Assembly: GCA_002914845.1 (NCBI GenBank)
Contig: JXTC01000106.1
Location: 619,747-683,746, forward strand
Source: Trema orientale
Taxonomy: Eukaryota; Streptophyta; Magnoliopsida; Rosales; Cannabaceae
Length of the DNA: 64,000 nt
Reading direction: 5' to 3'
This document shows positions 34,012-46,749 of the stretch, piece after piece. Every line of letters begins with the position of its first letter. Position 1 is the first letter of the stretch. The notes beneath the pieces are model-generated. The model was not told where the DNA came from. It made no database searches and saw only the letters and a list, made by a program, of their open reading frames with translations. Made by a program: the position numbers and the translations under genes.

Positions 34012-37000
34012 TCAGTATTTGCAGATATTTTCAAAACCCATGTACTCCTTGTGCTGAATTTTCTCAATCGTGTGAGCTATGCCAACCCAGCCTGTTTAAA
34101 AACCATGGAAATACCTCCATTATTTTTTAAGAAAAGAAGAATATAGAAATTAAAAGTTCAAAAGATGGCATACTCATAAAGTTCAACATTAAAGCAAAGC
34201 ATATAGTAAAATATATACATACAAACACATACGTGTTGTATATGGATGATGGATACCTTACCTAGTGTTATTGCACTGATGATGATCATTGAGCACAAAA
34301 TGAAGATAATCAGTGATTCTCTTCCTAATACTCTGATGACCTTTCCCACCAAATGTTGCCCCACAAGAGCGGAGAAGGTGGCCACAACAGCGAAATAGAG
34401 AGCTGTAAAGCATGTTGAAAAATCATGAACTTGTCGAAATCCGATAAATTATAAGCTTTTTTTTTTGGTAACGTCTATATTGTATTTTATGAAATGAAAG
34501 ATAAATGTATCATCAAGACGTGGTTTGAAAAAGTCCTCGTCATTCATTTCACTTTATAAACAAAATAACATTGCCAAGCTACAAAATGTATAATTAACAT
34601 TGCCAAGCTAAGTGTAGTATGTTGCCACACAAAGGTCCATGATGCCCACACATAGTGTGCACATAGTGTCTATGTTGTGCCCACGGTGGTTGCCAACGGT
34701 TGGAAAATTTTGTATTTATGTAAGAGTACTTTTGTCGAAGATCATTAGTCAAGTCCATGGCCAAATGTCCCATATTTGAGGATAAAATCATTGTAATTTT
34801 GAAACTTAATTATTTTGCCTCAATTTTGTCATATGTTTATTTGGCAAAAATCATGTTTTCTTTTGCCAGAAGGCTAGAAGCTCAAAAAGCTCTTTAGGGG
34901 TGACCGGAGTGTCCATGGAGGGCCTTGGCCACAAGCATGATAGGGGCTTAGCTGTAAACCTCCTTGCTTTATCAATAAAATATATAATGTTTATTTATGC
35001 CCACGTACTGCTTATGTGTTGCCTTCGTTGTTGCTTTATTACTTGTTGCCTATGTGTTGCTAACCAATGAGTTTGTTTGCCTACAGACTTGAGTTCTAGA
35101 ATGACTTGCTAGTTTCGAGAGATAGCAAGTGCCACACATTCATCCTATTTCAAAGTGTCAAAGAGGTGGCCCGTAATACTAAGCTACTTGGTTGAGTTGT
35201 AGTACAACTGAAGTAAGTGGTAGCTCAAATACCCTTATTTTCAGCAGAAATTTTTATTTTGTTTTATTTTTTATAAAAAAGGAAAAAGAAAGTAAAAAAA
35301 GAAAGTTACCATAAGGAACTGGAAACCGTTTTAAGAGGTAGAATTCCACAACGGACATGGACGAAGAAAATGTCATAATAAGGGTTGCTGTTGCACTCGA
35401 CACCTACATAAACAAAATTTTCAAATAAACTTAAACTTTGAAACGGAAAAATTACTTCAAATCTGTAAAGAAAAAGCTGACCCGGTTGTTTTACTAGAAT
35501 TATATAATAGAATGAGAGAAACAGATTAGTTTAATTTAAGTGAATCCATTATAAACCTTAAAAGGGTATTTGTATATGAGTTATGAGATGGACCTGAGGG
35601 GGGATTCCCATCTCTAGAAAAAGAGGACCCATTATGAAGCCTCCACCAAGACCAAGCAGTCCACCAGCCATTCCAGCCACTATTCCACAAACACAGCAAA
35701 AAATTAGCCTCTTCACTGTCCATGCCGTGACTACTTCTCCTTTTGATGCCATAACTCTTTTTCCTTTATAGAGACTAAAAACTTCATACGAAGTTACTCC
35801 GATCGTCACTGGAATCTGCACGATGAATCCGATGTAAGAAAACAAAAGATTTATTTATACTAACATTTCAATCCCAAACTGCCTCTGAATTGGAAGAATT
35901 TAATGAAAGTATTTACCATACAAAGAATAGTACCTGCAAGAAATTTAGTACCCAATATAGTACTGAACAATTTCTTGTGTGGTTCTGTGACAAGGAACAA
36001 GTTCTAACCTGTTAGTTACACTTCTTACTTTGTCAAGATTACCGGAGAGAGAAAAAATACTAGCACTGCTCTTATTCCCTTTTATTTCTTATTTAATATT
36101 ACATGAAATGGCTAAGCATAAATAGAGCAAATCGGCCATAGGAATAAGGAATCAAAATCATCAATAAAAACAGGAAATAAATAAAGGAGTATGAAATACA
36201 AGAATCTCTCTTGAGAATCAGATACAATCTGATTTGATCTTGAAAAATCCCTGATGAGATATGCGTGATCTTCAACATATTTTTATGCATAAAAGTGAAA
36301 ATATTTAAGCTTTAGTGTAGATAAGACCTTAGCAATTTGCAGGCCAAGTATTATAATCCAAACAGCTATAAGAAGTCCAAGTTCCTTCCAACAAATATTC
36401 TTCTGGATAGGAACCTGCTAAAATTAATTTAAATTAAAAAAAAAAAAAAAAAACTCAGTCCCTGAAACTATGTGACAGAAGAAATTCAGGATTTCAAGGC
36501 TCCATACCTCTGTTCTTTTGGACTCTTTAGTTTCTGCTGGATTATTAGTGTTGTTATAATTAATTTCTTCATTGTCATTTCCTGGTTAAAGATCATATGT
36601 CAGATTGGAAAAGAACTTCTATATTTGAAAATCTAAATAATAAAAGGAATATTTTTCTATACTATTTGTCTCACCATTAGATTGTAAGCGTCTAGCAGCC
36701 TCCTGAATATTCAAAAACAAGTAAGACAAGATTGAGTTTAGCAAATTAATAAAAATTCCAAATATTCATTTTTTTTTATTTTTTTTTATAGGAGATATTT
36801 ACAGGGACTTCCAACTCTAGGCCACTCATTACACATACTCATACACCCAACCACATAAGCTATCATCAAGCGGCAATATGAAAATTCACGAAGATTTGAC
36901 AATCACCTTTTTCATTATTGTTTCATTTTTCCATGTTTTGATGCCTCTGGGAAATGACCTAGTTGATGTGGCTGTTGATCATGATTAAAGCCAATTAATA

Positions 37001-38093
37001 AGTAGCCCAGATTATGATTAGATGAAATAGGGAAAAAAAAACATAATTGAAATTTCGGGCAAAGTGTATTACTCAAGAATATGATGATAAGCAAGAGTAT
37101 GATAATCCAGTTTGGAAAAATGACATTAAAGGAAACACCAATACTAATCCCAAGCATCAACATTGGTTGAAAAAGGAGTGCCAAGTCATAATCTATGATG
37201 GGCAACTCAAGTGTTGGGTGCCTTTGCCTCAAGTTGTAGAAAACAGTGGCAGCTGCTCCCCCCATAACCATACCTGGTCAAACAAACCTTGGAATTATCA
37301 TTTTTATGTGTCTATATATATATATATAGATAGATATAGAAGCACTTTTACTAATGAAGACAAGCAGTATGGTTATATAAGATTGCTTTCAGAGTTACTT
37401 ACACTTGGATATTGCAGTTGATGATTTCTCATCAAACCCAATAAGGAGAGTGAGCATTGGGAAAAAAATCCCACCACCACCAACTCCTCCAACACTCCCA
37501 AATGCCGCCACTACGAATCCGATTATTCCACCCACCACAATTTTCCACCCAAATTTCATGTCCTGATCACAACCCAACATTTCATTTTTTGTTTTAAAAC
37601 TGTTCTAGTCTTCTGTAATTTACAAAAGGTACTATAAACAAACCAAGATACGTGTTAAGCAAGTACTCTTTTATCTGTTTATTGGAAAAATAGGAGGAAT
37701 CATGAAAAAGGTTCGAACAGGTACAATATATAGTTGTACAGGGCTTATCCATATTTTTGAGCAAAACACTTTTCCTGAGATGCAAAGTATAGTGTGAATA
37801 TAGAAGAAGAATATTCAAAAAAAAAAAAAATAGCATTAGAAAATTAGTAATAAAAGTATATACAAGGAACTTACTGGCCAGACATGGTTATATCCTGATC
37901 GAGAGGCAGAATGTGAAGAATTCTTTGTGACAACTCTAGCTACATAATTGGGTTCAATCTCTTGACTTGAAGCCTTTTGTTCAGTGATTTCTTGAGCTAA
38001 AACTGAGACTGAAGAAGCTACAACAAGAAAACCAAGCACACAAATTCCAGTCACCCTCATATTACACCATTTTGGTCCAATTAATCCAGCCAT
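34012..38093 (-). CDS. TauE/SafE family membrane protein, copy A
   Basis: Twelve exons give 473 residues: 37875-38093, 37403-37562, 37073-37273, 36907-36971, 36675-36702, 36508-36581, 36328-36414, 35934-35984, 35594-35815, 35310-35403, 34262-34402, 34012-34091. All are GT-AG and in phase. A hydrophobic N-terminal segment (about 14-33) may be a signal anchor. Two TauE halves follow, with the motifs [16 protein letters not shown] and [17 protein letters not shown], each followed by more membrane spans; a polar linker of about 50 residues separates them. Bacterial relatives export sulfite or organosulfonates. The plant proteins' substrate is not established, so a sulfite role is only a family inference. 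In the last exon the usual Gly-Gly pair reads Gly-Trp. The start could also be Met12. The gene looks intact. Confidence 0.9.
34560..35230. other. About 650-bp insertion in an intron of TauE-A
   Basis: The intron between exons 10 and 11 is 907 bp here but 250 bp in copy B, while the exon-proximal parts still align. The extra DNA has repeated words (ATTGCCAAGCTA twice, TGTTGCC several times). I see no inverted ends, so its type is unknown. Confidence 0.55.
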
Positions 38094-39013
38094 ATATTCG
38101 AGATTTCTCAGCTGACCCCTTCAAAATTTAAGCACAAGACTTCCTCCTTTTTTTTTTTCCTTTCTATTATCACAAACCCAAAACTTGCAACAGAATAAAA
38201 GATCTCTCAAAAACTCAGCTTTTGGAGGAAACCCCCGTACTTTCTCTAAACAAACTCTTGTGGCCATTAGGACAGCCTAATATTGGTTTGGTGTTAATGT
38301 CTAGAGGTCTTTTCACAGTTCTCACACATATCGTACGAGTTTGGCGGCCCTTATTTATTAAATAAAATTATATAAAAAATGAAAAAATAAAAAGAAGAAA
38401 GAACGTTAAACTAAACTTATACTGTATGATCTGTTCAATCATCTCTTGCTTCTTCCTTAACTCCCACGTTCTTGGAATTTGTGTATTTGAAGTAGTGTAT
38501 TTCAAAGCTAGTACAACTGCTTTCCCTAAACAAATGTACATGTTGTTGGGGACGTGGAATATTATATGTATAAATCTATATAAGAACACAATACAAAAAA
38601 TATCTGGTTTTAAACTCTCGATAACACACTCACACAACTAACTACTTGAGCTCACATGGAATGAGAATAAAAATGAAAAAAAAAAAGAATGCAACTTTTT
38701 ATGCCAAAAAAAAAAAATTAAAGAATGCAACTTTATTAGGAACTTAGGTATATATATAAAGTGGTTTTGTTTATTTATTCCGTCTGTATTAGTACTACTC
38801 TTATCTAGTTTATTGTTTTATTAAGTTTTAATGTTTAAAAGGAAAAATAACAACAAATTTATTAGTCTTTAAGCTTCTTTTTTATGTTGTTTATTTATGT
38901 TAGTGCACCAAAAAGATTATTGGCCATGGGTGATCAAAAGATGGAAAAGTACCTTTATTTTTATTGTTTGTTCCCTTTAGAGTTTTTATATTTGCATGGA
39001 AATGTATAAAATG

Positions 39014-39064
<51 letters not shown>

Positions 39065-39327
39065 TTGGTGTGCGTTAGTGGAAAAAAATCTGGTTTTCTT
39101 TTGGTGTAACATACCATAAAAATTAAAAAAAGGTTAACATTGAGTCAACTTCAGATACACTAAATAAATCCTGATTTTGTTTTCAATGAAAATCCAACCT
39201 TTATCAATCCAAAGAATCATGAACATCAGACATCAAAATCCCACTCATAAATCTTATTTGGGAGTTAATAAATGAAAATCTGACTAAATATATAGATAGC
39301 ATTGAACCTTTTAAAATGTTTAAGTAC
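38094..39327. other. Upstream region of TauE-A
   Basis: Promoter side of copy A. It contains a (TTA)n microsatellite of about 17 units at 39014-39064 and several A-runs. No gene is seen. The last five bases, AGTAC, are the target duplication of Copia-1. Confidence 0.55.
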
Positions 39328-39887
39328 TGTTGAAATTAATCCTAATATAACTAGGATCCAATCTAGTTAGGTGGGTAACAAGATTGGCATTTCAAAGTGC
39401 CTAGGACTATTGCATATAAAGATTACTGTGTATGGATTAACTCTATGACTTAGGATTCTAGTGCAGTAGCTGCCCGGTTAGGATATTAGACTCCTAGTGG
39501 GTTCAAAACTCTTGCCTACCTTTCTCTATAAATAAATCTTATGTGCAACCATTATTTTTTAATTATCACGAGCATAAGGGTAGATTATTGAGAGAGAGAG
39601 AGCTAGGGAGAGTGGAATAATTCTCTTGCAAATTTGGTGATACCACTTTGAGATTTTTTTGAATAAATGAAAAATTGTGAGAATGTGTAATTATTCTTTT
39701 CTTAGTGAAACACTTGTTAGTATGGTCTCATATAGGCGTAGGCTAAACTTTTTAGCTGAACAACTGAACCATGCTAAACAATTTATGTTCTTGGGCATTG
39801 AGTATTTTTTTTTTTAAATTTGTTTTCAAGTTTCTGATCCTAATCTAAGAGTTAGAACAAATTATTAGTGGGTCTAAATTCATAACA
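39328..39887 (+). repeat. Left LTR of Copia-1
   Basis: Begins TGTTGAAATTAATCC and ends CATAACA. It has a TATAAATAAA box at 39527 and an (AG)n run near 39592. A degenerate primer site resembling the initiator tRNA-Met complement (TGGTGTTAGAAC) follows. Confidence 0.85.
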
Positions 39888-40186
39888 GATGGTGTTAGAA
39901 CTAGGTTACTTCGATAGGGACTGCAAAATACGATTTGGAAAAGTTCAATGGGAAAAAAATTTTGGGTTATGAAGAATGAAGATGCGGGCATTGTTGGTGC
40001 AGCAGAGGTTATAAGATGCATTAGGCAAAGAAAGCAAGTTACCAAGTACTCTAACCACTAAGGAGAAGAGGATATCATAGATAAGGCTCATAGTGCTATA
40101 GTCTTGAGCCTGAATGATAAGTTCTTCGGAAAATCTCCAAAGAGAAAATAGCCATAGAGATCTGATTAAAACTAGAGACGCTCTAT

Positions 40187-41330
40187 ATGACGAAATCATT
40201 GATGAACTGTTTGTGTTTGAAACAAAGGCTATATGCCTTTCGGATGGTGGAATATAAAACGATTGAAGATCATCTTGATGAGTTTAACAAGATCATCATC
40301 GATCTTGAAAACGTAAATGCAAAGATAGAGGAAGAAGATCAAGCAATTCTCTTACTGAATTCACTTGATAAGTCTTACAGTAATTTTATTGAAAACATGA
40401 TGTACAGTTAGAAAACTATGTCTGTGGAAAAGGTACAGTCGGCATTGAACTCTAAAGAATTAAAGAAGCAATCAGAAAGTAAAAGAGGATGCAATGGTAA
40501 AAGGCTCACAGTTCAGAGTAAATTCAAAACCAGAGACACCAAGAATAAGGACAAATCGAGGTCAAAATCAAGGAAATATAAGTGTTTTATATGTCACAAG
40601 GAGGATTACTTTAAGAAGGATTGTCCAGATAGAAAGGGGAAAAAAAAAAGAGAACAGCAAGTAAAGCGATTTGTGTGAGACAGATGTAGTTTCAAATGGA
40701 TACAAGAGTGCCAAAGTGCTTATCATCACAAGCCAAGATGCCGATGAGAAGTGGGTCTTAGACTCTGGTTACTCTTTCCACATGTATGTATCCTAATAAA
40801 GCTTGGTTTCACACATTCAAACACACTAATAGAGGTAAGATTTTATTCAGAGATAACAAAACATGTGTAGTGGTTGATATAGAAACGATTAAGCTGGGAT
40901 TATAAAATGAAAGTAAGATGATATTATGGAGGAGAGATACATTCCAGAAGTAAAGCAGAACTTGATCTCTCTAGGTGTTATTGATAAGAATAGTTGTAGT
41001 TTCAAGTCCTAAGGTAGAGTCTTAAGGGTATCAGGGGGTTCATTAGTATACATGAAGGGAGTTTTAAAAGACGCACTTTATGTATTGAATGGAAAATATC
41101 TTATTGGAGAAGCTAGAGTAACTATTAATCAAGAGCAGTTTAACACAAATCCGTGGCACCAAAGGCCCGGTCATATTAGTGGAAAGGGCCTATATGAATT
41201 ATCCAAATAAAGTCTGCTAGGGAATCACAAACTTCATAGTATCGACTTCTGTGAATACTGCATATATGGAAAGGCTTATAGAGTAAAGCATGGGCAAGTG
41301 ATTTATAACACTAAAGAGATTCTGAAATAC
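40187..41330 (+). pseudogene. Copia-1 gag and proximal pol remnants (fossil)
   Basis: A gag core (TIEDHLDEFNKIIIDLENVN) is followed by a Lys/Arg-rich part and a zinc knuckle (CFICHKEDYFKKDC) near 40592-40630. Protease and pre-integrase blocks follow up to about 41300. Broken. Confidence 0.82.
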
Positions 41331-41448
41331 TGATAGCAGTCATCAATGCAATCAAATTAAAATCAATAAACCTTCCTATCTCTATCCTACTTTTACCTTG
41401 TATAATGGTAGTAAAGGTCAATCCCACGAGGAATTGGTCTAATCACTA
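41331..41448. other. Unassigned 118-bp insert between Copia-1 and Copia-3
   Basis: This sequence matches neither flanking element. It includes TCAATCCCACGAGGAATTGG, a wording often seen near ends of plant retroelements. It may be a remnant of another insertion. Confidence 0.35.
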
Positions 41449-41553
41449 TGTTGGAATAATGTCCTATAAAGCAGATTATTATTTCGAAATTATAAATAAT
41501 ATTCATTGGATTATTTGTTATCTATTTGTTATTAATAAATTCTATATCAGGAA

Positions 41554-43218
41554 TATTAGGAATATGCCCTAGAAAGCAGTTTCTTTGTTTGGCATTTTAA
41601 ACAATGTTTATTGAATTTAAGTGTTATCTATTTGTTATCAATAAATTATATATTATGTCCCAATTATATACATATGACGTTTATATTTTCTATTATGCAA
41701 ATGTCTAAAAGTTTCCATGACTAATAATGAGTAATAAAGAATTGTTCCTGTGAAGTGTTTACATGTGGGAGACTAAATTCTTTATTTCATTATGTCTAAA
41801 TAAAAAGTTCACATTCTGCAAATAAAGATAGAATACTTTATTTTGCCATAGAATGTAGTATTGTCTATTTCAACGGAATTGATGAAGTCTCCAATTATCG
41901 AAGTGTCTGACTTCAGATAGAAACACTAGTGCGTTATAAGAAAGTTATAAGTGCATTGAACAGGACCAAGTAAAAATAGAATCTGAGGTTAAGTGCCGTA
42001 ACTTAATATTCTATCTTTCACTAATCTAGCACAATTGCAAGATTACCTTAATCCTAGTGATTGTCGGACTTACTTTCATGAGTTTTATCTTTTTGACTTA
42101 CTAAAGGACTAGTTCCGTTATATGGTTCGAACTCCGGTATCTTGGAAGATAAGATTTGTGAAGTGACGAGAACACCCTTCATGATTTGGACACCATGCAT
42201 ATAATGTCACTTTGAGTTTTTTCAAAGACTTGGATAATAAAAAACCAGGCACCAGGTAGTCACTTTGTGAATTTGGCTGTGTTTGTATGGGCAGTTACAA
42301 ACACCGTAGTCAATTGTTATCTATTAGATGAAAAATGGTAACTCAAAGGTAAATATGTACTAGAGGGGTAATATAGTAATTTCATCTCACTAGTGCGGAA
42401 TTACATCGGGTGTAAATCTGTAGGTATAGTATATGCTAAATGGATCAAGTTAATTAAAGTGTTAATTAGCTTCACAGAAAATATATGAGATTTAGTCTAA
42501 GAGTGCAATATTCGGTCTATAGTGGAGTGTCCCAATATTAATGGACAAGACCCAGTCATAATTAAGAGTTAATTATGCCTGTGGGCAGTTGGCCCATTGG
42601 AGCTTAGACTATTTGGATCCATAAGGTCCCCTGTCTAGTTCACACATAGCCCAATACTAATTGGATGGTCAGTTGAGCCCAATAAGCCCATTAGGGTTTA
42701 TATCTCTCTAGTACTTAAGAAAAAAGTTCTCCTAAGCCTGTACACGAGAGCTACACGCCTACTACATGCACAGAAACTATGCTTGGCGTGAAACACAAAG
42801 AAAAGAGAGAGAAAGAGAGTCGAGCTACCACGGAAGAAATCCCGAGCTCGTTCATGGCCGCCGAGAGATAGATACCCATGGCCGTAGACGTGCAATCAAG
42901 GAGAAAGAAGAGCGTCTTTCGGATCGTCCGCTCATCTCTCGTTGGGAATCAAGAAGGTACCCACACACCGGATCATTCAATGGGTTCCAGAAAATAGACG
43001 GGAATGCTCAATGGTTGTGAAGCGCTTCCAGATTTTATCTAAACCAAAATCCATGGATTGATTTATGTTAGATCAACGATCCTATATCTTGTTTTGTAAA
43101 GTTTCAAGAAAAATTTTAAAATACCTATTCCGCTGCGTTCTTGATTTGTTTACAAAACTGTGGAAATCGTTTTCGGTAAAATCGTTTTTCCGGAAATATG
43201 TTTTCAAAATTTCCATCA
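41554..43218 (+). repeat. Left LTR of Copia-2
   Basis: Aligns along its full length with the right LTR; by eye about 5-6% of sites differ in the first 230 bp, mostly transitions. Ends TTTCCATCA. Confidence 0.88.
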
Positions 43219-43594
43219 ATTGGTATCAAGAGCAACGGTTTTTTATGATCTAACATATCTTATTCGTGTTTATTCTCTTAAAGTTTGATGATCTATGATT
43301 TCCATAATGATCTCTTTAATTATGTTTGGTCTTGTTCACGTTTATGAGTATGCTCTACTATGTATGATGATCGTTAGATTCAATGAGTGTGAATGATTTA
43401 GCGATTGGATGTTGCTATGTTTATGATCATGTGATGCATTTTTGATTTTTCGTTCTAGCACGATCTTGATTTTCTATGTGTTTATGTTTTATATTCTTGA
43501 TAAAACTATGTATAGAAATATTTTGATCTTTATTTATTTTTAAGTTTTTATGAAAAACTATTTTTAATTAAAAAAAAAAAAAAACTGAACGAAA

Positions 43595-44220
43595 TGACGG
43601 AGCGGTACACGGCTAGGAGCCGTGTGCACCGGCCGCGTGAGCCCGCGGGTGTGACCCGCGTGCAGACCGTGCGGGCACATTTCCTCGCATGGCTGCGAAG
43701 GTGAGGCGCCCTGGCTGCGTGGATGTGATCAGCGCATGGCTATGGGTGACTTCCCCGTGCAGGCCGCACAGGTGTACCTTGCGCATGCAGCGCAGGCACG
43801 GCCCCTGCAGGCCGTGCGAATGTGATCCACGCATGGCCTGCAGGCGGCCAGCCCGTGCATGTCGCACGAGTTCACCTCGCGCATGCTGTGCGGGCACGGC
43901 CCCGCTGGCCGTGTGGATTTGATCCGCGCATGGCCAGCGGGCGGCCTCCTGCGCGCTGGCCGCACGGGTGGCCTCCCGTGCCTTGGCCACTTGGGGTGCT
44001 GTCTCATACGTTTGTCTTGCGAGTGCTATGCAAGCCTGTCGTCGCTCGGGAGTTGTCCATAGCGAGGCCATGTAGCGTTGTGCGAGCTCATTGGCGCTCA
44101 GTAGTTGTCCCGAGCGTGGCCGCATAACATGCCGAGGCTGACATTTACGTACGTGCCTTCCATTCTGTCCTACTCCGGCGTCCCGATCGGTATTTCTATG
44201 CCGTTGACGTCTGATGATCC
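43595..44220 (+). repeat. GC-rich block in the Copia-2 leader
   Basis: Very GC-rich (well over 60%) in otherwise strongly AT-rich surroundings. It is made of degenerate repeats built around CGCGCATGGCC, GTGCGGGTGTGA and CAGGCCGTGCG. Long open frames on both strands here come from composition, not from a gene. A diverged copy lies at the same position in Copia-3. Confidence 0.8.
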
Positions 44221-45860
44221 ATTATAGATAATTTCCTATTTTAAATTTCATTATTTGAATTTGGAATTAGAGATAATTTAGGAAATTTGAATTAGTTACT
44301 TTATCTAATTTTTTAAATTGAAATTTGGTGACTAATCTGATAGGATAAGATTCTATCAGAAAATCCTATATTATCTAATTTTAAAATTTAAATATTTAAA
44401 TTTAAATTAAGGATAAGATCCTTAGCTTATTGAGAGATTTAAATTAAATAAATTTAAATCAAAGACAAGATCACTTGATTTAAGGAAATGTAAACGACTA
44501 TTTAAATGTGATCAGGATCACATATTTAAATAAATTTGATTTCAAATTTAGATATGAATAAGATCCCACTATTTAAGGAAATCAAATCCTGTTAGTTATC
44601 ATTATGAGATAATGATTATTTAAATTAAATATGAGATAATTAATTTAAATAAATAGGATATTATTAATTAGATATTATGTGATAATATTTAAACTTTTAA
44701 ATTCAAATATTTGGATAGATATTTATTAAATTATTTATGTGATAATTAGTTATTAATTTGAATTTGAATTTGAATTTGATTTGAATTTACATTTAGAGAT
44801 ATTCTAGGAGATTTAAATAGTTAAATCTTCTACTATTTAAATTTGAAACTTGTGAAGATTTCAAATTAAAATTAGAAAGAATATCTTATCTATCCAAATC
44901 TTTTTGAATTTAAATTTAAAGTTGCTAGGTTACTTTAATGAGATTTAAATGGACAATTAGAAATTATGAGATAATTTCAGATTTGGCTAAATTTTGAACT
45001 TTCTATTTATTTTTAATATGATTAGATATTATGAGATAAATTTAAATTTAAATTTATGTGATTGGATAATATCACTATATTAATTATTTGATAGTTAAAT
45101 TATGATTTGAAATTCAAATGTTGAATTTAAATCAAGAGATACTTTAGAAAATTTAATAAGATTAAATTTTCAAAAGATTATATATCAGTTATCTTATAAT
45201 TAATTTAAAGATTTGAAATTCAAATGTTGAATTTAAATCTGGAAATATTCTAATAGATTAATGTGATTAAATCTTTTAGATAATTAGTATAAATTATGTG
45301 ATAATTAATTTGAGATTTGAAATTTAAATATTAAATTCAAATCAACATATATTTGTAGAGATTTAATTTGATTAAATTATCTATATATCTAATTTAAGCC
45401 TTGTGAAGATTTTAATTAGTAAATATCTACATTATCCAAATTTAAATTTAAATAGAAAGTTTATATTTTTATTTTAATGAGATTAAAATAATGATTTGAA
45501 AAATTATGAGATAATTTCAAATTTGAAAATCCAATCTGTGGGAGATATTTTAATTATGAGATAATTAAATTTATAATTCTAAATTTAAATTCAAAAGTTG
45601 AATTCGAATTTTGAAATATTCAAGGAGATTTAATTTGGATTAAATCTTTTAATTAAATAAATTAGATTTTGTGAAAATCTTAATTATTTAAATTTAAATA
45701 TTATCTCTTACCGTTATTATTTAATAATATCTTTTGTGAAAAGATTGTTTAATTATTAAATAATAATAAATGCTAGAATGATTGATAATCATTAATTTTT
45801 CTATTTTATTAAATTCTGTCAATACTTGATTATTATATGAATAATGTTGCATGCATATTC
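44221..45860 (+). other. AT-rich low-complexity leader of Copia-2
   Basis: More than 80% A+T. It uses recurring words such as TTTAAATTTGAA, GAGATAATT and AGATTAAATCTTTT. No coding sense. The matching part of Copia-3 is 56545-57340. Confidence 0.7.
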
Positions 45861-46099
45861 TATATAGAGTATTTAATTACATAATCTTAGTAACATATTA
45901 TATGGGATAGTAGAGTTCCTCACACGCAAAATATGAACATGCTTACATAACTGATTTTAGATTACTAAGTAAGTTCAATAACTGGGTAAAATCATTGAAT
46001 CCCTAATTATAAAATATTGAGTGAGAGAAGGTATGAGATACCTACGGTCTCCATTGTTGGTTCATTATGTACTAGGATGAGCCTCGCCTCAGAATCTTG

Positions 46100-46405
46100 T
46101 TGAGCTCCCGTAAGAGAGTTTTCGTCTGGGTAGTACTGGAAATAATTTCTTAGGATAATGTATTAGGTGGACTATATAAGGCCGATCACCCGTAAGAGAC
46201 GGTTTTATATAGGAAGCTTAATTACTGAAATAATGGTTACACACTCAACTCAAAATACTAATATCCTCCCGTAGGAGTTCTTATTAATAGAGTAGAGGAC
46301 TAAATCAAATGGTAGTTAGAAATATGGGATATGAGATATTTGTCTTATTTTCTAAATGAAATTATTTCAGTTTGACTTGTTAATTGCATGACTTCCCGTA
46401 GGAGG
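46100..46405 (+). repeat. Four CCCGTA(A/G)GAG boxes in Copia-2
   Basis: Boxes start at 46108, 46189, 46268 and 46395. Counterparts in Copia-3 start near 57612, 57694 and 57774 with the same spacing of about 80 bp for the first three. Confidence 0.75.
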
Positions 46406-46749
46406 CTTATAATTAATGGTAAGTTGAATTACCATGAATATTAGTGATAGTCCTAGAGATACTTCACTTGCATATTATAGATTTTATTTTACATTATGTT
46501 AATTATTCGAAATATTTGTTACATGATGTTTGCTATTATATGGATTATTTATTTTCATTTAAGTAGATACGTCCTTAATTCTTTTACCCACTGTACTCAC
46601 ACACACATAACTTGTATGGTTAGACTATATTGTCTGGATTAATGTAACCTAGATTTAGTGCTTATGGCTGATAAGTTATTAAGTTTTTACTCTTATATGT
46701 TCGTCCACATTTACTGGTGAGTATAGTGAAGAAAAATAAAGTATATATG

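Noticed and set aside
38368-38641. Overlapping open frames on both strands upstream of TauE-A
   Set aside because: No domain and frames on both strands; this is the promoter side of TauE-A.
43613-44127. Long open frames on both strands in a GC-rich stretch (up to 170 codons)
   Set aside because: Stop codons are rare in GC-rich DNA; the stretch is a degenerate repeat in a Copia leader with frames on both strands and no domain.
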